Source: Planctomycetota bacterium (GTDB taxonomy: Bacteria; Planctomycetota; GCA-002687715). Taken from it: a DNA stretch of 14,156 bases. Both the position numbers and the translations under genes were made by a program. Below the pieces are notes generated by a model. That model was not told where the DNA came from and did not search any database. It saw nothing but the letters and a program-made list of their open reading frames with translations. Below are positions 1-6,603 of this stretch, piece after piece. Location: NCBI GenBank assembly GCA_013213915.1, contig JABSRK010000059.1, positions 1 through 14,156 on the forward strand. The letters run 5' to 3'. Each line of letters opens with the position of its first letter. Positions within the stretch are counted from its first letter, which is position 1.

Positions 1-2
1 GG

Positions 3-1007
3 AACGCGGATGAGGGCGTGCACGACTTCTACGTCCTGACCGATTCGTATCGCGCCGCCTACACGAGCCTGCGCCTCCGCATCCTGAACTCGATCCTGCC
101 ACCCAACGTCTTCTACATCGAGACCACGAACGTCTGCAATCTCGATTGCGTGATGTGTCCCACAGGTCTGCATGTCCTCGACCGTCCGAACGGGCACATG
201 AAGTGGGAACTTTTCACGACGGTCATCGACGAGATGGCTCCCTACGTGAAGACGACGACGTTGCACATCTGGGGCGAGCCGCTTCTCCATCCGCGCTTCG
301 CGGACATGATCCGGTACGCCCGTGAGGCGGGCATCAACGTCTCGATCTCGACGAATGCGACGTTGCTCGATGAGAAGAAGACCGTGGCGTTACTCGAATC
401 CGGCCTCAACGAGATCTACCTCTGTCTCGACGGGATGAAGGCGGAGACGTACGAGGCCATCCGCAAGAAGGCCGACTTCGAACAGACCAAGGCTAACGTC
501 GAGCGGTTCATCCGGATGCGTAGGGAACATCCCCAGAGGGGCCCGAAGACGTACGTCCAGATCATCGAGATGGAACCGACGAAGGAGCAGACCGAAGAGT
601 TTCGTGCGTTCTGGAGGCGCCCCGGAGTTGACCGCGTGAACGTCAAGGCGTTTGACTCCTGGGGCAACCAGGTCAAGGAGATCAACCGGCTTCGCGATCC
701 CGATGACGAGCTTCCGAGCTTGAAGGACCGCTACCATTGCCCGCTTCTCTGGTACCACTGTCACGTGTACTACGACGGCACCGTTACCTGTTGCGACCGC
801 GATTACGGCGCCAAGTACCCACTCGGAAACGTGGCGGACGAGGGTGGGGTGATGAAGGTCTGGAACGGTCCGAAGATGGCGGAGCTGCGCCGCAAGCATC
901 TGGCGAAAGACGTCGGCGACGTGGCCCCGTGCCGTGCTTGCACCGAGTGGTCCTGGTGGCGCCCGGGTCCCTTCACGGCCAAGGGAAACGCTCCCCAGGA
1001 CCGGTAG
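3..1007 (+). CDS. Radical SAM protein with C-terminal SPASM-type cluster domain (5' end probably outside window)
   Basis: The frame is open to the left edge, so the true start probably lies upstream. The only internal candidate near the edge is GTG at 18, which has no well-spaced ribosome binding site. Numbering from that GTG, Cys40, Cys44 and Cys47 form the CxxxCxxC motif that binds the radical SAM [4Fe-4S] cluster. A Gly-Glu-Pro segment (LHIWGEPLLHP) and STNATLL follow, as in MoaA/PqqE-like barrels. The C-terminal part has Cys241, a Cys258-Cys259 pair and CRAC (Cys305, Cys308), which fits a SPASM auxiliary Fe-S domain. Such enzymes start radical chemistry from S-adenosylmethionine in the cytoplasm. 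SPASM members act on peptides, sugars or cofactors, and the substrate cannot be told here. The downstream acyltransferase and methyltransferase favour a glycan or small-molecule tailoring role over peptide maturation, but this is inference. The family call is firm. Confidence 0.9.
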   Translation, partial: NADEGVHDFYVLTDSYRAAYTSLRLRILNSILPPNVFYIETTNVCNLDCVMCPTGLHVLDRPNGHMKWELFTTVIDEMAPYVKTTTLHIWGEPLLHPRFADMIRYAREAGINVSISTNATLLDEKKTVALLESGLNEIYLCLDGMKAETYEAIRKKADFEQTKANVERFIRMRREHPQRGPKTYVQIIEMEPTKEQTEEFRAFWRRPGVDRVNVKAFDSWGNQVKEINRLRDPDDELPSLKDRYHCPLLWYHCHVYYDGTVTCCDRDYGAKYPLGNVADEGGVMKVWNGPKMAELRRKHLAKDVGDVAPCRACTEWSWWRPGPFTAKGNAPQDR

Positions 1008-1148
1008 GAGTTCCGCTGGCGGAGGGACCCCAGAGTTCGGGCACTGCTCGCCGCGAGCACCGGGGATCGCTGGACGAGCTTCTGTTCCTGGCACCCTGAA
1101 AGAAGCGCGTGCTTGCGTGGACCCCGGCCAATAGAGGATCATCTTCCT

Positions 1149-2276
1149 GTGACAGGAGACGCCCTTGGGATCGTCCTGGTCAACCTTCCGTCGCCGGAGG
1201 GGTGGACCGTCAATCGGGAGGGGTTCGGCGGTCTCGGTGTGATGACCGCGGGCGTCGGGGGTTTCGCGTACCCCTCGCAGCGGCTGGCCGAGGCCGCGGG
1301 ATTGCTGCGCTCGCACGGGCGGGATGTCGTTGGTCTCGACTTCGTCCTGGGCGGGGGGAGAGCGCGCAAGGCGTGGCGGCGGTGTGGCGAGGCTGGCGGG
1401 GCGATCGTGCACGTGTCCGTCAACAACCTGGCCGCGGACCTGGACGCGGCGTGGGAATTTGGAGCTCGGGTTTCCGGCGGTCCGTTCGTCGTGACCGGAG
1501 TCGGACTCGGTGCCCACGGGGACGCCATCGCGGAGCGTTGCCCGGGCGCCATCGTCGATGCAGAGGCTACGGGTTATGGGGCCGCCCTGCGCGTGCTCGG
1601 CGAAGACCCCCATCCCGGTGCTCCGGATGACTGGCCAGACGCTTGCTGGGAGACCATGCCGCTCGCGCGTGCGCGCCGACTGCCGATCTACCACGGGCGT
1701 GGTTGCACCCATGCTTGCGACTACTGTCCGTATGTGATCGCGACCGGTAGGCGCCACGTCCTTCGCTCGCCTGAGAGGACCGCTCGTGAGTTCGCAGATC
1801 AGGTGGCTCGCCACCGCCCCAAGCGCGTTGTCTTTCGCGATCCCGTCTTCGGCCTCGACCCGCAGGGGGCGATCGACTTGTTGGCGAGGATGGCCGAACT
1901 GCCCCGGCGCGTGCGGGCGCCCTTCGAGATCGAGACGCGGCCCGAGTTGTTGACGGCGGAGCTCATGGACGGGCTCTCGTCTGCTGACTGTGCGGAGATC
2001 AAGCTGGGCGTTGAAACGCTCGAGTCAGCGGCGCTCGTCGCGAGCGGTCGGGTGAGCGACGAGGCCGGGGCGAGACGCTACGGCGAGGCCGTGGAGGCGG
2101 CGCTCGCCGGGGCCCATGCCCGCGGGATGCGGGTGCGTCCCTACGTGATGCGGGGACTCAACGCCGCCACACACGACGGAGATCGGGACACCCGTGAGCG
2201 GGTGGGCCGCTGGGCGGAACCGGACGTGAAGGAGGTCACCTACCCCTCGGAAGGCGCTTCGGGCGTCGTCGGGTAG
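1149..2276 (+). CDS. Radical SAM protein with B12-binding-like N-terminal region
   Basis: I chose GTG 1149 because AGAGGA at 1133-1138 sits ten bases upstream and the protein then opens directly into beta strand GIVLVNLPSPEG. A TTG at 1113 would add twelve residues. From GTG 1149 the protein is 375 aa. Residues 1-150 resemble the Rossmann-like B12-binding half of BchE-type radical SAM enzymes (AEAAGLLRSHGRDVVGLDF), but I see no DxHxxG cobalamin His motif. Base-off binding through a lower-axial His is therefore unlikely, and cobalamin binding itself is uncertain. Cys186, Cys190 and Cys193 form the CxxxCxxC cluster motif (GCTHACDYC). A later segment, EIKLGVETL, matches the strand 'G-x-E-S/T' typical of these barrels. 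It is shorter than the usual 450-550 aa of the class. A 141-base spacer separates it from the first radical SAM gene. The substrate is unknown. Confidence 0.82.
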   Translation: MTGDALGIVLVNLPSPEGWTVNREGFGGLGVMTAGVGGFAYPSQRLAEAAGLLRSHGRDVVGLDFVLGGGRARKAWRRCGEAGGAIVHVSVNNLAADLDAAWEFGARVSGGPFVVTGVGLGAHGDAIAERCPGAIVDAEATGYGAALRVLGEDPHPGAPDDWPDACWETMPLARARRLPIYHGRGCTHACDYCPYVIATGRRHVLRSPERTAREFADQVARHRPKRVVFRDPVFGLDPQGAIDLLARMAELPRRVRAPFEIETRPELLTAELMDGLSSADCAEIKLGVETLESAALVASGRVSDEAGARRYGEAVEAALAGAHARGMRVRPYVMRGLNAATHDGDRDTRERVGRWAEPDVKEVTYPSEGASGVVG

Positions 2277-2292
2277 GGTGGGGAGCAAGGCG

Positions 2293-2988
2293 ATGCCGCT
2301 TACCCTGCGCAAGCTCGTCTGTGCGGGCTGCCTCGTTCCCGGACAGATCCCGATTCTCGGACGTCCGTTCAAGGAGTTGGCCCGCTTCCTGGCCGGTACT
2401 TATCGGGACCGCCGCTTTCTGGGCGGACTGATGCCTTTCCCGTGGATCTCGCCTCGCGCCGAGTATCGCTTCAGGGGTGCCGCGCACTTCGGGAAGGACG
2501 TGTTCATAGATGACCTCTGCGTCGTCTACTCCGACGACCGGTCGTGCACGCTCACGCTTGGCGACCACGTCTCGATTCACCGTGGCACGAAGATCCACCT
2601 GGGCGGCGGCGGCATCCTCGAAGTCGGTGACGACACCCACATCCAGAACGACTGTCAGTTCACGGCGTTCGGCTCTATTCGCATCGGGTCCAAGGTGCAG
2701 ATCGCGCCGCGCTGCGCCTTTTATCCGTACGACCACGGTTTCGACCGTACGGACGTTCCGATCCAGCAACAGCCTCTGCGGAGTCGTGGTGGCATCGTCG
2801 TCGAGGACGACGCCTGGCTCGGTTTTGGGGTCGTGGTTCTGGACGGGGTCACCATCGGCGAGGGTGCGGTCGTGGGCGCTGGTGCTGTGGTCACGCGGGA
2901 TGTGGCGCCTGGAGCTATCGTGGCCGGCGTTCCGGCGAAGGCGGTGGGCCAGCGTGGCGGGGCCCCGGCTCCCGGGAACGAAGACTGA
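2293..2988 (+). CDS. Left-handed beta-helix (hexapeptide-repeat) acyltransferase
   Basis: I chose ATG 2293 because GGGGAG at 2280-2285 is seven bases upstream. A GTG at 2278, two bases after the previous stop, is the alternative. The 231-aa product has an N-terminal helical part of about 60 residues. After it come imperfect hexapeptide repeats (LTLGDHVSI, GILEVGDDTHI, GSIRIGSKVQI, GVTIGEGAVVGAGAVV) and the typical ending IVAGVPAK at about residues 209-216. FYPYDHGFD at about 144-150 places His148 where maltose/xylose/WbbJ-type O-acetyltransferases carry their catalytic His. These cytoplasmic trimers transfer an acetyl or similar acyl group to a sugar or sugar nucleotide. Their presence beside radical SAM and methyltransferase genes suggests decoration of a surface glycan or glycolipid. 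The exact acceptor and acyl donor cannot be read. The last base of the stop is the first base of the next gene's ATG. Confidence 0.88.
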   Translation: MPLTLRKLVCAGCLVPGQIPILGRPFKELARFLAGTYRDRRFLGGLMPFPWISPRAEYRFRGAAHFGKDVFIDDLCVVYSDDRSCTLTLGDHVSIHRGTKIHLGGGGILEVGDDTHIQNDCQFTAFGSIRIGSKVQIAPRCAFYPYDHGFDRTDVPIQQQPLRSRGGIVVEDDAWLGFGVVVLDGVTIGEGAVVGAGAVVTRDVAPGAIVAGVPAKAVGQRGGAPAPGNED

Positions 2989-3680
2989 TGGACCTCACGC
3001 GCCACGCCGACGAGTACTGGCGGGCGAAGGGTGATTCCGTTGATGAGGAGCGTCTGGGGGTGCTCGTTGATCTGGTGCCGAAGACGGGGGAGGTGCTGGT
3101 CGTGGACGCCGGCCCCGGCATGCTCGCGGATCGGCTGCGTGAGGTCGGGTGCGACGTACGCACGACCGATGTGTCTGCCCACGCAGTCGAACGAGCCCGG
3201 ACACGAGGGCTCGAAGCGATCCAGGTGGACACGGACGACGACCCGTTGCCGTTCGATGACGGTCGGTTTGCGTGTGTCGTGTCCGACTCGGCCATCGAGC
3301 ACCGATTCTGGCCCCAGAAGGCGGTGCGTGAATGCGCCCGGGTGCTCGCAGCAGAGGGTACGTTCGTATTGCTCGTCCCGAACGTGGCGCACTGGCGTCA
3401 CCGGATCCAATTGCTGTTCGGCCGCTTTCCGGAAGTCCCCGACGGGCCGACGGATCGCTGCCACCTGCGCATGCTCGCGCTGCCCGAGCTCTCGTCCTGG
3501 GTCCGAGACGCGGGGCTCTCCGTTCAGAAGGTGCGGGGCTTTCCTAGCCTCTGGGTGAAGGGGCTCTATCCAGCGCTGCTCCGCGCTCCGGGTGTGCGGG
3601 GGTTCTACCGATTGCTTTGCCGGCTGCGTCCGTCCCTGTTCGCACGGGACGTGATCCTGATCTGCACCAAGACCGGCTGA
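2988..3680 (+). CDS. Class I SAM-dependent methyltransferase
   Basis: This 230-aa protein has the Rossmann methyltransferase layout. Motif I is VVDAGPGMLADRL (Asp40 to Gly44, with Pro43 where Gly or another small residue is usual). The acidic end of strand 2 follows (VRTTDVS), then DDPLPFDDGRFACVVSDSAIEH as motifs II-IV, and RVLAAEGTFVLLVPN as the post-motif strand. It fits the Methyltransf_11/MetW-like group, whose members methylate small molecules, quinones or sugars. The C-terminal third (RCHLRMLALPELSSWVRDAG) is the usual substrate-side lid region and gives no specific clue. The ATG overlaps the acyltransferase stop by one base (TGATG), implying coupled translation and a shared pathway. 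It is the last gene of the block, with a hairpin directly after its stop. I am confident of the family and do not know the substrate. Confidence 0.88.
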   Translation: MDLTRHADEYWRAKGDSVDEERLGVLVDLVPKTGEVLVVDAGPGMLADRLREVGCDVRTTDVSAHAVERARTRGLEAIQVDTDDDPLPFDDGRFACVVSDSAIEHRFWPQKAVRECARVLAAEGTFVLLVPNVAHWRHRIQLLFGRFPEVPDGPTDRCHLRMLALPELSSWVRDAGLSVQKVRGFPSLWVKGLYPALLRAPGVRGFYRLLCRLRPSLFARDVILICTKTG

Positions 3681-3688
3681 TGGCCTCC

Positions 3689-3722
3689 CGAGCCAGGTCC
3701 TCGGCTCGAGAGCCCTGGCTCG
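3689..3722 (+). terminator. Candidate GC-rich hairpin terminator after the methyltransferase
   Basis: A perfect 9-bp inverted repeat (CGAGCCAGG at 3689-3697, CCTGGCTCG at 3714-3722) starts eight bases after the stop codon. Inside it a smaller CTCG/CGAG stem is possible at 3700-3710. No T-run follows, so it is not a textbook intrinsic terminator, but stems of this kind are common at transcript ends in GC-rich genomes. It sits where the first gene block ends and the amidohydrolase array has yet to begin. Confidence 0.45.
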
Positions 3723-3991
3723 TCATTGAGTCGGACCGCGTCGGAGCTTGTCGATGCCGGGATCGAGCGGCTGGAGAGGGCGTTTCCTGGGTTTGCGCCT
3801 GGACTTGTTCGTCATCGTCTCTCGACGCTGTGAACGCAGAATGGGAAGATTGAGTTCGTGCTTGCTGTCAAAGGAGATACCGCCGTTCGGCCAGGTCCTC
3901 GCCGGGGCCTTCCGCTTTGGAGGGGATCCCTCGGGTCGGTACCATGCCAGTCGCCTGCCAGCGGTTCCAGGACAGCGGGGAGTCTCCTTCC
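3723..3991. other. Intergenic region carrying the leader of the amidohydrolase array
   Basis: I see no convincing gene here on either strand. The open frames crossing it lack a ribosome binding site and recognisable protein sequence. The promoter of the seven-gene array should lie in this region, but no pair of -35/-10 boxes is close enough to consensus to name. There is no tRNA, riboswitch or repeat that I can recognise. The last fifteen bases before the ATG form the ribosome binding site and spacer of the first array gene. Confidence 0.5.
3977..3982 (+). promoter_or_regulatory. Ribosome binding site that sets the start of array gene A
   Basis: GGGGAG lies nine bases before ATG 3992. That ATG is followed at once by a clean signal peptide. 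The frame is open further upstream to an ATG at 3917, but those extra 25 residues would precede the signal peptide and have no comparable site, so ATG 3992 is preferred. Confidence 0.6.
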
Positions 3992-5494
3992 ATGACGCCA
4001 TTGCCCAAGGGGCGAATCGTCTTCCTTCTTCTGACCGTGCTTGTCGGGACATCCCTGGCTCAGAGCGGGACGGAAGGGGCGGTATCCGGTGCGACGACCA
4101 TCGCTATTACCGGCGGCCGGGTCCTCCTCGATCCCGCGCGAGCGCCCGAGGTCGCGACGGTTCTCATCGCGGACGGGAAGATCACGGCCGTGGGCAAAGA
4201 CGTGGCGGTGCCGGCGGGCGCTCGGGTGGTGGATGCCAGCGGCCACGTCGTGGCGCCGGCTTTCATCGACGCCGGCAACCTCGGGCTGATCGATAGTGGG
4301 TCGGTGTCCGCTGGCCCCACGGGATCGGGCGATCGCGTAGTTGACATGATGGTCGCGTGGGACGAACAGTCGCGACTCGATCTGTTGCGCGCAGGTGTGG
4401 GTGGACTGTACGTGGACCTGCCGCCGTCGGGGCGACGCTTTCGCGGACCGACCGGCGCGGTCGTGCTGGTCGATCCGGAGGGCGCAAGCCCGCCGATCTT
4501 GGAAGCGATCGCGGGGGTCACGTTCCGTGTAGGCGGGAGCAACCGGGCCACGTCGAGCGTCCAGACGCGCAGCGCCAGCCTGCGCAATATCACCGCGGCA
4601 TTCAGCGCCGCCGATCGACACAAGAAGGCGCTCGACAAGTACAAGAAGGACCTCGCCGAGTACGAGAAGAAGCTGGCGGCTTGGAAGAAGAACAAGGACG
4701 GAAAGAACGGCAAGAAGTCCGCAGAGAAGAAGGCAGACGGCAAGAAGCCCGAAGAGAAGCCGCGTCGCACGCCTGCGAAGCGTCCAGACAACTGGGACAC
4801 GATGACGCCCCAGGAGAAGTCCAAGTGGTCGCGCGAGAACGCTCGCAGAGGATCGTCCACAGCCAAGTCTGCGCCCCCGTCCAAGAAGGAGGACGGTGAG
4901 CCGAGCCGGCCCACGAAGCCGACTCGCGATCCTGCCAGCGAGTCCATGCTGCGCATCGTCGATGGCGAGGCGCCGCTGCGGGTGGAGGCTCACTGGAAGG
5001 AGGACATCCTCGCGGTGCTCAGCCTCGCGAAGGACAAGAAGGTCAGGTGCGTCTTGCTCGGCGGCAGCGAATCCTGGCGCTGCATGGAGGAGATCAAGGA
5101 AGCCGGAGCGTCGGTGATCCTCGGTCCTCCCGTGCGGCTGGGTGGAGACCGTATCGACTGGTACCGGGCACGACCCGATCTCGCCAAGCTCCTCCACGAC
5201 GCGGACGTGCCGTTCGCGTTCATGACGGCGGGCGCGCACGGCTATCGCCTGGATTGCGCGCCCCTGTTGGCGTCGCTCTCGGTGGCCAACGGGCTGGACG
5301 ATGCGGCGGCGCTGCACGCGTTGACCGCTGGCGCGGCGACGATCGTCGGCCTCGGTAGCCGACTGGGCAGCATCGAGAAGGGCAAGGATGCCCTGATCCA
5401 GGTGCTCACGGGAATGCCGCTGGAGCCGGATACGAGCGTCGCGCACATGGTCGTCGGAGGCCGCGTGGTCAATGTTGCTGGGAGGCGCCCATGA
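3992..5494 (+). CDS. Array gene A: exported amidohydrolase-like pseudoenzyme with long Lys-rich insert
   Basis: This 500-aa protein opens with a signal peptide (Lys/Arg n-region, hydrophobic FLLLTVLVGTSLA, cut likely before Gln), so it is predicted to be exported. The N-terminal beta region of the amidohydrolase superfamily follows (VLIADGKITAVGKDVAVPAGA), and the C-terminus carries the signature LGSIEKGKDALIQVLTG. The metal-binding HxH after strand 1 is gone: the segment reads APAFIDAGNLG, with Gly95 and Leu97 in the His positions. The later His that normally follows a Val-rich strand is Glu (LRVEAHWKEDI), the next is Gly (LLGGSESWR), and no active-site Asp is visible near FMTAGAHG. Residues 210-313 are a Lys/Glu-rich insert beginning with helical KKALDKYKKDLAEYEKKLAA and continuing as a Lys/Pro/Ser-rich linker. 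It is the first gene of the array and its stop overlaps the next start (ATGA). Hydrolytic activity is unlikely; a binding or structural role is inferred. Confidence 0.85.
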   Translation: MTPLPKGRIVFLLLTVLVGTSLAQSGTEGAVSGATTIAITGGRVLLDPARAPEVATVLIADGKITAVGKDVAVPAGARVVDASGHVVAPAFIDAGNLGLIDSGSVSAGPTGSGDRVVDMMVAWDEQSRLDLLRAGVGGLYVDLPPSGRRFRGPTGAVVLVDPEGASPPILEAIAGVTFRVGGSNRATSSVQTRSASLRNITAAFSAADRHKKALDKYKKDLAEYEKKLAAWKKNKDGKNGKKSAEKKADGKKPEEKPRRTPAKRPDNWDTMTPQEKSKWSRENARRGSSTAKSAPPSKKEDGEPSRPTKPTRDPASESMLRIVDGEAPLRVEAHWKEDILAVLSLAKDKKVRCVLLGGSESWRCMEEIKEAGASVILGPPVRLGGDRIDWYRARPDLAKLLHDADVPFAFMTAGAHGYRLDCAPLLASLSVANGLDDAAALHALTAGAATIVGLGSRLGSIEKGKDALIQVLTGMPLEPDTSVAHMVVGGRVVNVAGRRP

Positions 5495-6603
5495 TCCGCA
5501 TCTTGATGAATGCGGGATTCGGCCTGTCCTTGCTCGCCGTCACGACCGTTGGGCAGGGCCCCGTCGTCATCGACGTCGGTCAGGTCATCACGGTGTCCGG
5601 CGCCACGATGGAGGGGGCACGGATCGTCTGCAAGGACGGCAAGATTGCGGCCATCGGTAGGGAGATCGCCGTCCCCAAGGACGCGACGCGCATCGCGCTG
5701 CCTCAGGGCGTGGCGTTTCCCGGCTTCGTCGACGCTGGCGGGTACATCGGCGCGCACCGTCATCGCAACGAGACGACCCGGCCCGTGATGCCTGACCTGC
5801 GCATGAGTGACGCGCTCGACGGGTCCGATCCTGCGATCGCGCGGGCGCTCCGGGCCGGCATCACTTCCTTTCACGTGATGCCCGGTGAAGCCGACCTCGT
5901 GGGTGGGCAAACCTCGGTCGCCAAGGTGGACCTGGACGGCCACGTGACGTGGCTCCGCAGGGACGGGTTGTTGAAGGTCAGCTTGGCTACCGCCGCCTGG
6001 GACAAGAAGACGCCACCGACGCACCTGCTCGGTGGACTGGAGGACCTGGCGGCTCTGAAGGACGACCCTGCGGTGAAGCCGTTCTGGAGCACGGCTTGCC
6101 TCGTCGCTGCCCGGAGTTCGGCGGAGATCGCCGCGGCGACCGACCTGAAGCGCCGCCTGGGCATAGAACCCTTGCTCCTCGTCAACGCCAACATCGTCGA
6201 CCACACCGACCGGTTGGTCGGCAACGTGCGCGGGGTCCTGCTGGAGCCGCTGCTCCCGCAGTTGGGCAACCATTGGCGTCGCGCCGCCGCCCGCCTCGCG
6301 GCGTCCGGGGTGCCGTTTGCGTTCGCGTCACGCGCACCGGTGGCGCCCGCCGACGGCTTGCGGTTGTCCGCCGTGACGGCGCGCATGGGCGGCCTGTCGC
6401 GGTCGGACGCGTGGAAGGCGTTGACCCTCGACGCCGCGAGTCTGCTCGGTGTGGATGCCCGCGTGGGCAGCATTGAGGTCGGCAAGGACGCAGACATCCT
6501 CGTCATGACTCGCGAGCCGTCGGACCCGCGCGCCCGCCTCATGTGGGTGGTGCAGGACGGTCGGGTCGTTTTGAATCCCTTGAGCATCAAGGAGAACCGG
6601 TGA
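5491..6603 (+). CDS. Array gene B: short exported amidohydrolase-like pseudoenzyme
   Basis: At 370 aa this is the shortest complete member and it lacks a Lys-rich insert. ATG 5491 overlaps the previous stop (ATGA). Its first 22 residues form a signal-like hydrophobic stretch (FGLSLLAVTTVG), weaker than in its neighbours. The N-terminal beta segment reads IVCKDGKIAAIGREIAVPKDA and the C-terminal signature VGSIEVGKDADILVMT. The HxH site reads PGFVDAGGYIG, with Gly83 and Tyr85 replacing both His. Around the two later His positions I find no aligned His, and the strand that should carry the Asp reads FAFASRAPVAPADG. A His-containing stretch (GAHRHRNETTRP) follows the HxH position but is shifted and does not match the ligand spacing. 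It is therefore probably non-catalytic. Gene order suggests that it is made in proportion to A and C. Confidence 0.84.
   Translation: MIRILMNAGFGLSLLAVTTVGQGPVVIDVGQVITVSGATMEGARIVCKDGKIAAIGREIAVPKDATRIALPQGVAFPGFVDAGGYIGAHRHRNETTRPVMPDLRMSDALDGSDPAIARALRAGITSFHVMPGEADLVGGQTSVAKVDLDGHVTWLRRDGLLKVSLATAAWDKKTPPTHLLGGLEDLAALKDDPAVKPFWSTACLVAARSSAEIAAATDLKRRLGIEPLLLVNANIVDHTDRLVGNVRGVLLEPLLPQLGNHWRRAAARLAASGVPFAFASRAPVAPADGLRLSAVTARMGGLSRSDAWKALTLDAASLLGVDARVGSIEVGKDADILVMTREPSDPRARLMWVVQDGRVVLNPLSIKENR

Noticed and set aside
1045..1059. A small hairpin (TGCTCG, CCG loop, CGAGCA) between the two radical SAM genes, possibly a terminator.
   Set aside because: The stem is only six pairs with no T-run. 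Such hairpins are common by chance in GC-rich DNA, and the genes on both sides look functionally linked.
390..1814. A 474-codon open frame on the minus strand opposite both radical SAM genes.
   Set aside because: The + strand has Cys motifs and known folds in two genes over this region, while the antisense product has no recognisable features.
3812..5446. A 544-codon open frame on the minus strand opposite array gene A.
   Set aside because: The translation is Arg/Leu-rich with no recognisable domain. It lies opposite a gene with a signal peptide and family motifs. Long antisense frames are expected in GC-rich codon usage.
5752..5775. The His residues in GAHRHRNE of protein B as a surviving HxH metal site.
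   Set aside because: They fall several residues after the position where HxH must follow strand 1 (PGFVDAGGY), and the later His and Asp ligands are missing too.
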